Below are positions 36,783 through 47,925 of a DNA stretch of 64,000 nt, piece by piece. Under the pieces are notes generated by a model, which did not search any database, was not told the origin of the DNA, and was given only the letters and a program-made list of their open reading frames with translations. Both the position numbers and the translations under genes were made by a program. The stretch spans positions 1 to 64,000 of the forward strand of contig LSSN01001448.1 of the NCBI GenBank assembly GCA_001970855.1. Reading direction: 5' to 3'. Every line of letters begins with the position of its first letter. Positions within the stretch are counted from its first letter, which is position 1. This DNA is from Smittium culicis (taxonomy: Eukaryota; Kickxellomycota; Harpellomycetes; Harpellales; Legeriomycetaceae).

Positions 36783-37009
36783 CACAATTAAAGGCTAAAT
36801 GCTGTTTACAGTAAAGTCCTATTTAGGAACTATAGTTTGAAGCCTGTGAAAATAGTTATAGAAATTCAAGTTTGAGTAACTGCGAAATTCTCAGTGAAAA
36901 GCTCATTCTACAAAAGGAAAATGATGTGCATCTAAGGCCTATTCGCAAACCCTAAAGAAGCACCAGAATCTCAATTTTCTCGCAAAAAATATCAATGCTG
37001 TTTAATCCT

Positions 37010-37244
37010 TTCCGTAAAAAAACGCTTAAATCTGCTCCCTTAAAAACGCTGCTAAATTTTCTCCCTAAAAAGCATCCAAATCTGCTCACTACAAATATCT
37101 CCTAATTTCCGCTCTGCCTTTCATAATTCTGCCAATTAGTACAACATTTTAGCCTTTAAATATATTTCCTCCTTTATATTCCTCTTTTAATTAATTTCTG
37201 CGTAATCCTTCTTCTCGCTCCTCCCTCCCTCCCTACTACGTCGA
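37010..37244 (+). promoter_or_regulatory. Pyrimidine-rich leader of BUD6
   Basis: The 230 bases before the BUD6 ATG are strongly C/T-rich (for example CTCGCTCCTCCCTCCCTCCC just upstream of the start). They contain three imperfect units with AAATCTGCTC-type cores near 37028, 37050 and 37077. Pyrimidine-rich tracts before the start are frequent in highly organised fungal promoters. The SLY41-like gene has a similar leader. Confidence 0.5.
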
Positions 37245-40200
37245 ATGAAAAGCTTACAGGGTTTTTTGGCTTTGCCTAACAAAGACGATCCCGATTTCAA
37301 CATAAACCACCAAAACTCCTTGTCCAAAGCCCACTTCAGACTACAAAGAAAGCCTAAACTTAAAACCGGCGGCGAATCAAGAGTTCGATCCCCAAGTCCT
37401 TCCAAAGCTCGCATTAAAGACATTCACGTGTCTAGATACTCCTTAGATCCAAAAGCTTTACATCACCAGCAAAATAATTCCCCACAAGCCATAATCAACA
37501 GCAGATCATCCTCGCGTTCAAAGGACCAATTCCCCTCTAAAAATATACCCATAGAAAATATGTTACAAAGCAGAACTAGCTCCTCAACGCCTGATCCTCT
37601 AAATATCATTCCTAATTTTTCCGTCAGATCAGAAAGCGTTAAACCCAAAAAAATTTTAAAATCCGCCATATCCAGATCCGCTCAAATGATTCTTCCCTAT
37701 AACCTAATGGACAAAGAAGTCCCTCAAATTCCAAAAGAATTCCTATCTTCTACATATAACCAAACTATCGACGATAACAATAAAAAAATACAACAGATTC
37801 AACACGATAACAGCGCCTCAACTTCTGACTTTATAAGTGCTAACGACTATGTTATCATTAACAATTCCTCCGCTTTACCTTCAGCCCATAATAACATTGA
37901 TTCACAGTCTAAAGAACAACCTTCTTCTTACTATACTTCTAATAGCTCAATAGAAGATACTTCCAACAATTACCCAAGTGATCCCCCTAAAAATTCTTCC
38001 CTTTCCATCGATAAAACCACTTCTGATAATTCCATAGAGCATGACTTGTATGATGATAACGCAAAAACTATCGTTTCTACTCCAACATCTATAGGTACCA
38101 ACACCACCCCCAGAAACCAAACATTTAGTCCCTCTACGCTAAGTAATAAAATCTCTGTTAGAAAACCAAAAATATCCAAGTCTATTACTATTAACCCTAC
38201 CTCATTATTATCTCGTAAAAGTGCCCACTCTTTAAACGAAATTTACTCAAAAAGATCTTCTTTCAACCAAACTCACAACTCTTCTTCTCAAAGTGCCCAT
38301 CTACCAAATATTCCTGATAAAAAATCTATCTACTACAGCGATAAACAACTTGAAGGCGGTGAAGATAGCTTATCCCCGTCTGCTATCATCAAAAGAAACT
38401 CTGCTATAATACAAGCTGAATTACAGCTAAACCCTATTTACAATGGCAATACCTCTAACGCTACAAACTCTGTCTCTAATACAAGATCCAATTCTTCTTC
38501 TCCTGACCCTTCACCACTAAAATCCCCACTCTCCAAAATTAATTCCACCAGATTAAACAAATTAAATTACGCTCCAAGTAAAGCCACCATCCACCAAGTC
38601 AGAGACGCCGTAATTATCAACATGCCCTCCAAAAATGGTACACCACTCTACTTTACTTAACCTCCTCGTTTATATACTTTCTTTATCAAGTATCACTTTT
38701 TATTTAAACTAACTCCATTTTTATTTTTTATTCAACATTTTAAGAAAACTCAAATTCAGTAATTGAAACCCCTCCCGTAAAACCTAGAAAATCTAGATCT
38801 TACACCGCTGATGCCTATGATTCTAATAAAAAAAAAAGCTCTACTGAAACTCTTGTCACTTATAAATCGCCAAGCGATTTTTCTGAAAAATCTAGAAATA
38901 AAAACATAGATATCGACAATGACTCAACGGCTGAATCTTACAGTTCTCCTACCATCTCCAAATTCACAACTGCAATCCCAAACACAAATCCACTCAATAC
39001 AACCTTATTCTTACAATACGGTGAAAGAATCAGGAAATCAAATCACGTCGGCCAACCCTCCATATTTTCCCTAATTACTCTCTTCTTAGACACTTTTATC
39101 GAAGACCAAACCGTCTTCTCTGAAATCTCTACAACTGACTTAAACACCCACGAAAGTACCCCTCTGTTTTTAATTAAAGATCATTTAACTGGAATATTTT
39201 TTGAGCTAGTCAATCTTGATGAAGTGCGCGAAAGATCTTTGATCAAGTGGAATGTTAACCCGATTAATTCCCCAGTTATTGATGCTAAAATCTTAGACCC
39301 TAAATCAAATAAAAATATCGACTCCCCTACGGAAAATATTCAATCTGATATCGCTGCGGCTAATGAAACTTATGCTGATATTTCTAAAAAGCTTTCAGGC
39401 CTACCCAACTTGATAGAAACTATTGTAAATAAATCAATTTCAAACTTATCCGAATTAATAAAGGATCAGCTAACTCTTAACTACAACGACTCCGCTGCAT
39501 TAAATTCCGCTAAACAAAACACCGAAAATGATGACTTCGATAAAGAAAAGTTAATCGATAGCATAAATTCCTTAACGGATGAAAATTTAAAATTAAAAGA
39601 AATTGTCACTAGTTTAAAAGATAAAACATCTAATATTGACAATGATTTAAAGATTGCAAAAAGTGAAAAGCTACTGATAGCCCAAAAAAACACCGATTTA
39701 AATGACCAACTAAAGCAAAAAAATGTTAAAATTAGTTTTCTTGAATCTAAAATCAAAGAATTAGAAACTCCATTACCAACATCAACAACTGAAAAATCTA
39801 ACGCCCGAAAGAGGCTGGAACTTGAAAAGTCTCAGCTGAAATCTCGCTATGAAGATTTGGGAATTAAAATGGAAGACTTGGAAATTCTTGTAAACGAGCT
39901 CAGAAAAGATGTTGTTATAAGAAAATCGACACCAACGCAAAAGCTCATATCAAAAGCTGAGACCGGCCTTGACTGTGTTTTAACCGAAGCAGAGTCTTTA
40001 AAAGGATTCTTCAACGAAATAATGCCTAAATGGAAAGGCGTGTGGTCAGATGAACTAAAAGAAATAGTGTCTGAACAACATTTCAGCAATCAAATTGATT
40101 CTGAGCTGAACGATTTAACCAATGACGCTAAGTCTTTGCTAGACATATTGAGCAAGCTAAATGCTGTTGTTGAGCTAAAGCAAGAAGGCAGTAGTGCTAG

Positions 40201-40576
40201 CTCACCAAGAAGCTCAAATATGAAACGCATTAGCGATAGTGTAAAAGTAGTAAACATATCTAAGCTAAATAACGACAGTTCTGAGAATCTCGTAGACCCA
40301 AGCGATAATAGCAGCGAGACGCTGGACTTTAAAAAGCAGTTGTTTAATGAAATATCGCTTCTTGAAATCAATTCAGATGTGCGCGTTGAGGCAATAGAAA
40401 TATCAGAAAAGGTGCGTAGATTCGAGCTTGATTCGAGGAGTACGAACGAGTTTCAATCTGAGCTGGCGAATTTCGTTATGCAAAAGAAGCTTAGACCGAC
40501 AGGAGGCATTGATGAGCTGGAGCTCAAGCTGCAAGCTAGAATGGCTAACAATTTAATCAATTCGCTCTCAAACTAG
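37245..40576 (+). CDS. BUD6: Bud6/Aip3-like actin and formin regulator
   Basis: Two exons, 37245-38637 and 38760-40576, are joined by a 122-base GT-AG intron that preserves phase and avoids the stop at 38658. The product is 1069 residues. Residues 1 to about 520 are serine/asparagine-rich and probably disordered. About 530-630 matches the N-terminal Aip3 block (LFLQYGERIRKS, PLFLIKDHLTGIFFELVNLD). A coiled coil covers about 710-810. The C-terminal Aip3 core follows, with RYEDLGIKMEDLEILVNELR, MPKWKGVWSDELKEIVSEQ and a GGIDELELKLQ end. Bud6 binds G-actin and activates formins at bud tips and hyphal apices, organising actin cables for polarised growth. It is longer than the yeast protein (788) because of the disordered N-terminus. 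Confidence 0.87.
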
Positions 40577-41457
40577 ATCATATTTCTTTTTATTTAAAAA
40601 AAAATATTTTGCAGCTGCAACTGCATCGTCTTTTTTTTCTTCCTTCTTTGCCTTCTTCCAACTCCATCTCATCATCTTAGTCCTGCTTGATAGGAGTGGA
40701 GGGGTAGAGGATTTGAATTGTTTTTCAAATAGACGATTCGTATTCGTATTCGTATCCGTATCCGTATCCGTATACTTACTAATATTATTATTTTTGCGAG
40801 ATGTTCTTGAGTCTCTTTGCTAAGGATACTTTGTTAAATTTGTACCATATCCACGGAAAAAATTATTTATGCATAAATAATCGGACAGGTATCGCTTCAG
40901 CTACAATTCAGCTATTCTTTAAGATCCGATTTAAACATTTCTCACTCATCCGCATTTACTCATCAGCTTATCACTCCTTACCTCCTCCATTTCTCATTTG
41001 GTCTTTATTTCCATTATTCATAGCAGCATCTTTCTCGATACCCTTTGAAGCTTATTCTTATTATTATTATTATTATCATTGTTTTTTTTAGTTTTGGATT
41101 TGTGCTCTAAACTGGGGCCGCAAATTAGTAGAAAATTAGTATATATTTTAATTTTTATCTGTATTTATTAATATAAGAAAAATGAGTTAATTTTGCGTTT
41201 ATCTTATTTTTAAAGTCTTTGATTTTGATTTATTTGGATGTAAAGATAACATATCAATTAGTGATCAGCCATGGGTATAAATAAAGAAAAAAGGGGAGGA
41301 TATTTAGTGAGCGTGTTTGTGGCAAGTTTGTTAAGAGAGGAAGGGATAAAAAGAAGGGAAGAAAGGAAGTTGGATATAGGTTAGGTTTGCAAGCGTTTAT
41401 TTATTTTTATTTTATTTTATTTTTTTAGTCGTATGGTTTGAAATGAGATTTTTTTTT
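40577..41457. other. Intergenic region between BUD6 and the CorA gene
   Basis: The two genes converge here. The region holds a hexanucleotide repeat and a TTA-type short repeat near 41058. A 96-codon frame at 40801-41091 has no recognisable similarity and is not called. The segment from about 41330 is purine-rich and then T-rich. Confidence 0.5.
40736..40774. repeat. Hexanucleotide repeat (TATTCG then TATCCG)
   Basis: About six units; the first half reads TATTCG and the second half TATCCG, so one base change has spread through half of the array. Confidence 0.85.
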
Positions 41458-42894
41458 TTAGTCGTAAAATTTGAATGAGCTTTTTTTGAAGTAAATAACA
41501 ATGGTGGTGATAATGATAGCCGAGCAAACGGCGCAGATGGTGTAGAATTGAACGCAGTTTTTGTTTTTTGCCATGAGGTATTCGATTCCTTTGCCGTAGT
41601 CGTAAGGAACAAGGACGTTCATTCCAAACATGTTGAAGAAGATGGACGGGATGGTGCAGAATACGTAGATACGGTACCATTTCATCAAGAACCAGGAGAA
41701 TTCGAGGCGGTCGAATTCAGAGCTGATTACGAGCATGTCTAGGAATTGGTCATACAGCTGACTGATCATAGAGTCGCTGTGTATACAAACGGCTGTGATA
41801 TGCGAGCAGTCATAAACGAGGGAGCTTAGGCCATAAACGCTACTTTGAACTTGACTAGAAATTTCTGTTTTAATTGAAGAAATTTGGTTATCTCCAACAA
41901 GAGCAGTAGTAGAGGAATCAGGTTTATTAGTTGAGGTAGCAAGCATTCCACAAAGGTGGTCTAAATTATTGGGTAAATTATCAAGTCTTGTTTCAAGATT
42001 TTTGAGGATCAATTTCAAAATAGCAGGTTTCTTTCTGGTGTTACGGTGCGAGTAGTGGATTACTTGGCGCAGATAAAAGAAATTTTTGTAAAAGGTATTT
42101 CTGCTAAATTCAAGGCCATTCATAACTGAATCAGCAGCTTCTTCGACTTCTTTTTCCAAAAACATCAATACAGAATTTTCAAAAGATTTTATTATACCGT
42201 CAATAAGTAAAAAGAGTAAATACTCGGTCGAGTAAATTTTAAGCGGGTCTTCGTTTTTAGGGTTTCGGCTTTCAGGAATCCTGTGCAGTTTAGAAGATAC
42301 TTCAACGCGCATATGTTTAATTGCGGCTGGGCGGATTGTTATCAAGACGTTATCTTGAAGTATAAATATAGTGGCGGCTAAGTTATCAGTAGGGGTAAAA
42401 ACCAGGGCGTGATTTTGGTCGTCCTGCCGTTGGTCAATGTTGTGCGTATTTTTTTCATCAAGCTTATCAGAGTTAAAGTTTAAGGAATTAATACTTTTAG
42501 GTTTTTCAGCTAATGGATCATGATTGTTGGCGCTAACTAAGGAATTTAAGTCAGAAAATACAGGGTGTAGAGAGCCATATACAGAGACGAGTTCAAAGTG
42601 CAGACAGTTTTTATTGAAATGAATGGCGTCAGAGATATTGATTCCATCAAAGTTACTGGAATCTTCGGATAATCTAGGAAGATCGAATAGTTGGGATATA
42701 TGGAACATTTCTTCTTCAGTGGGGCCGATGATATCGACCCAAATACTAGAATTGCTTTGAATACAGTATTTGATATTTTCAGAAACATTATTGTGAATAG
42801 AAATAGGGGAATGCAGGAGATCAGGGAGTAAGGAAATGCAGTTTCCAGGGGTTATTACCTGGATTCTCTGGTCGTCATTGATTAGTAGGGGCAT
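41458..42894 (-). CDS. CorA-family divalent metal ion transporter
   Basis: From the first ATG (42894) the protein has 478 residues; the open frame extends to a GTG at 42945, which is less likely. The C-terminus carries the CorA signature: a transmembrane helix (VFCTIPSIFFNMF) directly followed by FGMNV with the diagnostic GMN selectivity motif, a short loop and a second helix (TICAVCSAIIITTIVIYF). The large N-terminal part is soluble with helical segments, as expected for the cytosolic funnel. CorA channels are homopentamers that carry Mg2+ or, in some fungal members, other divalent cations. Which metal and which membrane (plasma or vacuolar) cannot be told. No introns were found. Confidence 0.85.
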   Translation of the reverse strand: MPLLINDDQRIQVITPGNCISLLPDLLHSPISIHNNVSENIKYCIQSNSSIWVDIIGPTEEEMFHISQLFDLPRLSEDSSNFDGINISDAIHFNKNCLHFELVSVYGSLHPVFSDLNSLVSANNHDPLAEKPKSINSLNFNSDKLDEKNTHNIDQRQDDQNHALVFTPTDNLAATIFILQDNVLITIRPAAIKHMRVEVSSKLHRIPESRNPKNEDPLKIYSTEYLLFLLIDGIIKSFENSVLMFLEKEVEEAADSVMNGLEFSRNTFYKNFFYLRQVIHYSHRNTRKKPAILKLILKNLETRLDNLPNNLDHLCGMLATSTNKPDSSTTALVGDNQISSIKTEISSQVQSSVYGLSSLVYDCSHITAVCIHSDSMISQLYDQFLDMLVISSEFDRLEFSWFLMKWYRIYVFCTIPSIFFNMFGMNVLVPYDYGKGIEYLMAKNKNCVQFYTICAVCSAIIITTIVIYFKKSSFKFYD

Positions 42895-44064
42895 TATGAA
42901 GTCTAATTTTAAAAGTAGAAGAACTTTTGATAGAGAATCGAACACGTTTTAGTAAAATAAATCTTTTGGTAGAGGTATATTTTAATGTTTTTATTTTGAG
43001 ATAATTATACTTTTCAGTCTATAGACAGTAAAAGTTGGAAAGGAGGTTCGACTGAGTTTAGAGCAACAGTATTGATGTATCGAAGGTATTCATAGTTTTC
43101 ATATCTATGGAAAAAAAGAAAAAAAAAAACTAGAGGAGTATAATCGAGTTATTAAAGTGGGTAAAGAAAAGAAGAGGATATTGTGTAAAGCATTTGTGGT
43201 CGGTTGAGCAAAAGTAAGAATTTAATAAACTCAGTACTTTAGATATTCTTACTTTTTTGATTTCTAAACGTAGAGATATGAGCGATAGATAGATTAACCA
43301 CAAATAAATCAGCGTTTATTTACTTTATGTTTGCTCTAACAATCCCAGGGGTGAATTGTTTTGAGAATATTAGAGGTTCCGAAAAGGGCAAATTCAGATA
43401 CCAATTCGTTGAGGTTTATTGAGTCTAGCTTACAGCAGAATGATTGGCAGTTTGTCAATATAGCTATTTGATTTATAGCTTAGAGTTGAAGCAATGAATA
43501 ACTTAACTCGATGGGAATTGTTTAAAGTAAGCTATTATTTGCTATCAATAATTTGGGAGCCAATAGTCGTTATATCTTTTCAGGTTAATTTACTTCCAAA
43601 GCGTGGTTGGCGAAATAGCTAATAGTCGTAGGTTTATTAAGCAGAAAGAGCTAATTGGTCCAATAAAAAATTTTTATTATGCGAAGAGACAATCTGCAAA
43701 AAGCAATAAATTAAAAACGAGTAGACAAAATAAACGGTGGAAAAAAGTCCAGTTATATGCCTTATTTAACGGCTACATTGCTGGGAATCGGGAGGTTATT
43801 TCCAGGCTCAGAAAGGAATTCAGGGCATAGATTGATATACTACTACAAGTTAATTCAAATAAAATGCAAATCTGCGATGTGTATACTTATTACAGGATTT
43901 TTTTTTTTTTTTTACAGTTAGAATGAGTTACAAATATTGGAGCTGAAAAAGATTAGCTTAACATTTAATGTATAAATTTTATGCTGATCAAAGAAAAAAA
44001 CCTAATAAAGATTTTTGGCAGAGATAATGCATCTACCTTTAATTATAAATTCCAAATAGATGGT
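42895..44064. other. Intergenic region upstream of the CorA gene
   Basis: The part beyond the CorA start is its likely promoter. CCAAT-type motifs appear near 43440 (GATTGGC) and 43558 (GAGCCAATAG). A 75-codon basic frame at 43603-43830 opens only with GTG and was not called. A 15-base T-run is at about 43900. Confidence 0.45.
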
Positions 44065-44263
44065 TTAATACTTTCCCGTCCAGCACTCTTAAAACCAATT
44101 GAGTTTATGATTCGGTTATGAATTATAAGCAAGTTAGTTATTTGTTGTTATTTTATAGTATAACAATATTTTTTAAGGCCTCTGAATTAGACTATTTTTA
44201 ATTGAACACAGTTGGCTGTATTCGGTAGATCAAGAAATTGGTAACCGCTCGTGAAAAATGAAC
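44065..44263 (+). mobile_element. MITE copy, somewhat degenerate
   Basis: The left terminus reads TTAATACTTTCCCGTCCAGC. The right end (CCGCTCGTGAAAAATGAACT) has lost the terminal GGGTTAA. Internal landmarks are present. Confidence 0.8.
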
Positions 44264-44687
44264 TAAGTTTTTAGATGAAAGTTTTGATTAAATTTGGGTT
44301 CGAATTAAGCTTGCTCAATTAATGCACATTTCATATTCAGGCATAGAAATTAAGAAAGAATAAAGAAGCTCAGCATGTAAGGATGTTTTGGCTGACAAAT
44401 TCATTCCAGCCCAAAAAAAAAAGAGAAAACTAAATTAGGGATATTGAGCGCAAAGAGAAGGTAATTGATCGTAAAGTGGGCTAGAATATCGCTTGTTAGC
44501 GTTAGTGTCGATTGGGTTGGAATATTTCTGAATAGGCTGACACCTTTATATTGAAAAGGGTTCTTATAGGAAAACAAAGCTTAAATCCTGGCCTATTTTG
44601 CACAAAAGTTGCTTAAACTTTGTTTTAGATTTTTGGTGTGTCGTAATAAAGTGTTAGTTTGCGTAGTTAAGGAAAAAAAACCCCACC

Positions 44688-44880
44688 CCTTTTGCGGGCG
44701 ATTGACTATTTTTGCCATACAAAATAAAACCAAATATGCTCAGTTAAAATTCTAAAATTACACAGCATTAAGAGCTATTGGTTTACATTATTTTATCAGC
44801 AAATAATTAAATTGCCTATAAATCATAAACGAATAAATAAATTCGATACATTTTAAGAGATCTGGACGGGAAAGGGATAA
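44688..44880 (-). mobile_element. MITE copy, inverted orientation
   Basis: It begins ACCCCTTTTGCGGGCGATTG and ends TCTGGACGGGAAAGGGATAA. CATAAACGAATAAATAAATT is present inside. The left junction lies in an A-run and C-run and is uncertain by a few bases. Confidence 0.8.
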
Positions 44881-45984
44881 ATATAAAAGCCCGCTAATTA
44901 CAGATAAAAGCGGGTTTAGAAACATGTATTTCATAATAGGGCCAATAAGCGTAGTCTAGGCCTACTTGATAAGTTTTCAGTCTATTCTAGTTGAGTTGAA
45001 AAAAGCCAATAGCGTGAAGAATTGAGATAGAGACTCAACGTTTGGAAATAAAGAATAGCTATTGGTCAGATATCCATTATTTATCATCAGATTTATTGTT
45101 GTTGAATCATTTATCAAAGTTAATAATCCCGTTTTTGTAAAATTGTAGATGCAAATTATAGTTGGACAGAGTATATTTAAATAGATACGACACCCTAATT
45201 AGCCAGATATTAATTAGTTTAGTGTCAAACTTAAAAATGGCGCCTTCACTAGTAAGTCTAGTGCCCAATAATATTAAGCAATGTCCCATAGTGCAGGCTA
45301 GTGCAGCTATGATTAGCCAATTAGTCTTGCTGGCTAGGTGTGATTTAATGGCATTTTGTTTGGTTGGCTTATTGATAATTATTTCAATACCTGGAAATTT
45401 AATGTTCTAATTTGTGGCAGAGGAAAGACCCAATTAAATCGCCTAGTCTAGTCTAGCAGCCCAAATATATATTTATTAAAATCCAAAAGAAACATAAAGC
45501 TAAGAAAATTAAATAAAAAAAAAAGCCAAAGGCTAAAAGTAAAGTTACATAAAACCTGAATACTATTACTTAATATAAAAATAATGCCTCTATTGGTAAA
45601 ATAAGCCCTTATAGCTTGGGAAATGGGCGCAAATCACCCTTTAGCTAAACAGAAGTGACTAGAAAAATTATTGTCGCCGACTTTAATCAGTAAAAATAAA
45701 CTCAAAGCTTCTTAGAGCTAATAAAAGGTAGTTTGATACTTACCCTTTTACTTATTACTGCAAAATTGTCTATATCTATCGCAACTCTTCCTCCCCTTTT
45801 ACTCACGTTACATATCTGCTTTTACCTTAAAGACTTTTTCCCCCCAAGGTTATCCTTTAAATCTTCCCATATCTTCATTTCTACTGCGTGCTCAATCATA
45901 CTCTGTTTTATTCCTTTAACTCGCACGCTTCTTCTAAGTAGCTAATACAATAACAAATACATCGCCTCCTTCAAATTCGCTTCA
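44881..45984 (+). promoter_or_regulatory. Upstream region of the SLY41-like gene
   Basis: CCAAT-type motifs recur at about 44940 (GGGCCAATAAG), 45005 (AGCCAATAGC), 45060 (AGCTATTGG) and 45315 (TAGCCAATTAG). From about 45740 to the ATG the sequence becomes pyrimidine-rich (CTCTTCCTCCCCTTTTACTC). Frames at 45162-45410 and 45733-45945 show no family resemblance and are not called. Confidence 0.45.
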
Positions 45985-47142
45985 ATGTCTGATTCACATG
46001 AAAAGAACGAAAAGCTTATCGAAGATAATAGCTATTCAATAGTTATCGAGGAGGATTCCGACTCAACCGATGTCGACAATACCCCATACTACAACCCCGA
46101 ATTCTCTTTCACCAAATACCTTTCCGATGTCACTCGCTCTGAAGGTTTCTTGATCTTCCTATTTTGCTCCCTGTGGTATATTTCTGCCATTTTCTCAAGC
46201 AACTCTGGAAAATCTATCATGAATGTCTTCAACTACCCCGTCACTCTATCTATTTTCCATTTCCTCTGCAACGTCATATTCTCCTTCTTCTTCAGCCTCA
46301 TTTACCCAAAAAATCTAAAAACTAAAGTTACCTTCGACGACCTCAAAAGCGTCGTTATTATTTCTACAAACCAAGTCATTTCTCACGTAGTTAATTCTTA
46401 CGCTATATCCTTCGCCCCCGTCAGTCTCGTCAACACAATTAAGGGTATCTCCCCCTTCTTTACCGTCGTCATTTGCAAAATCGTTTTTGGAACAAAATAC
46501 TCTAAACGTGTATACTTATCCCTCATCCCCCTGATTCTTGGTATTGCTATGACTTCCTTTAGAGCTGTCGGCTTAACCCCTATCGGCTTCCTCTTCTGTC
46601 TCTTTGCCGCTTTAACAACTACCTTAGGTGGTATCATTAGCAAGTACGTCATCAACTTGTTATCAAACAAAGAAAACTCCTCAAAAATCATTTCTAAACC
46701 CAAATCTAAAACCGCTAAATATAAAGTCCTTTATCACAGCGCAATCACCTCCCTTGCTTTTGCTTTCCCTATATGGGTTCTTTCAGAAGGTAAAGTCATA
46801 GTCCCCCAGTTCTTCAGATATCTAACCAACACCCCATCATTCCAATCTGACTCCACTGCTAACCCACCTCATCAAAATGATACCCATGACCTAATTTTTG
46901 TTTTACCCTTCCTATTCTTCGTTCACGGTTTTTTCCACACCGCTCAAGCATTCTTCTCCATCTCTATGATCGATATCACTTCCCCTGTAACTTTCTCAAT
47001 TACTTCTCTACTCAAACGTGTCGTCGTCATCATTGCCGCAATCATATGGTTTAACCAAAAAATCACCACAGTCCAGTTCATTGGTATTACCATCTTCTTC
47101 TTCGGACTATACATGTACAGCACAAGCAAAAAACAAAAATAA
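45985..47142 (+). CDS. SLY41: Triose-phosphate/nucleotide-sugar type transporter, Sly41-like
   Basis: An intronless ORF of 385 residues with an acidic N-terminus (residues 1-40) and about ten hydrophobic helices. It belongs to the TPT/SLC35 superfamily. Typical sequences are SLWYISAIFSSNSGKSIMN in the first helix, SFAPVSLVNTIKGISPFFTV in the fourth and fifth (most Sly41/PPT proteins have SVSFTHTIKA.SPFFTV), and ITTVQFIGITIFFFGLYMYS in the last. A polar loop separates the two halves (about residues 225-250). Yeast Sly41 was found as a suppressor of Ypt1 loss and sits in ER or Golgi membranes; its substrate is not settled. The name is a best guess by motif; the superfamily call is secure. Confidence 0.83.
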   Translation: MSDSHEKNEKLIEDNSYSIVIEEDSDSTDVDNTPYYNPEFSFTKYLSDVTRSEGFLIFLFCSLWYISAIFSSNSGKSIMNVFNYPVTLSIFHFLCNVIFSFFFSLIYPKNLKTKVTFDDLKSVVIISTNQVISHVVNSYAISFAPVSLVNTIKGISPFFTVVICKIVFGTKYSKRVYLSLIPLILGIAMTSFRAVGLTPIGFLFCLFAALTTTLGGIISKYVINLLSNKENSSKIISKPKSKTAKYKVLYHSAITSLAFAFPIWVLSEGKVIVPQFFRYLTNTPSFQSDSTANPPHQNDTHDLIFVLPFLFFVHGFFHTAQAFFSISMIDITSPVTFSITSLLKRVVVIIAAIIWFNQKITTVQFIGITIFFFGLYMYSTSKKQK

Positions 47143-47925
47143 GCCCCGCCCACCCCCTCCCTCCTCATCAAAGAACCGATTACTCGCAAACCATTTTCAT
47201 TCACTTTCTCGCTTTTTAAATTATTGCATCAGCTTATTTTCAATTCACTCCGCTTCTAACGTCGCCCCCATTCCCTTCATTTTCCTCTTATTACCTCTCG
47301 ATTTTATTCTTTAACTACTCTCATCGCAAATATCCAATTTAATGTCCACCAAGGATAATTGAGGTACATATTTCGCCTTTAATTATTTCAAGCTTATTTC
47401 CACCAGCCTTCCCCCCCCCCCCACTTTACTCGAACAAATAAAAAATAAATAAGCAATCTTTACCTCCCTCCCATCAAACACACACTATCATCTAAAAATA
47501 ACTTAAATACCAATCGCCAGTACTTGCATTTATTTATTATATTTCTCTTTATTTTTTTAAAATATTAGCTTTTTCATAATCACAATTTTGAGTTTCTACC
47601 TTTCGTAGCTACTTTACAATGTTAAAATTTAGTATTATTTTCAATTTTGGTGCCATATTTTATCCACTAAAAAAATGAATCTAAATAAAAGATAAATAAT
47701 AGTAAAATATGGATCTCATCAAACTTTTATAAAATATTATTGATAATCACTATAAAAATAAAAATAATAATAATAAATTGTGGCAAGCAATAAAAATAGC
47801 TTTGATGAAGCTGATATTTGGTATTATAAAATTGTCAATAATAAAGAGGGTAAATATTGGAACATTACCAAGACTTGAAAGGAGGTTTAAAAAGTTATCA
47901 GTGTAATTTAAAGGGTAGTTGAAAT
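47143..47925. other. Intergenic region between SLY41-like and IF3 genes
   Basis: Convergent 3' ends. It holds a C12 run at 47411-47422 and an AAT-rich tract near 47760. No gene was recognised. Confidence 0.55.

Noticed and set aside
40801..41091. 96-residue ORF between BUD6 and the CorA gene
   Set aside because: ATG-started but low-complexity towards the end (tyrosine run from a TTA repeat) and without family resemblance; possibly a transcribed tail of a neighbour.
43603..43830. 75-residue basic ORF
   Set aside because: It opens only at a GTG, has no recognisable similarity and overlaps upstream regulatory sequence.
45733..45945. 70-residue hydrophobic ORF before the SLY41-like gene
   Set aside because: No ATG start; the hydrophobicity follows from the pyrimidine-rich leader.
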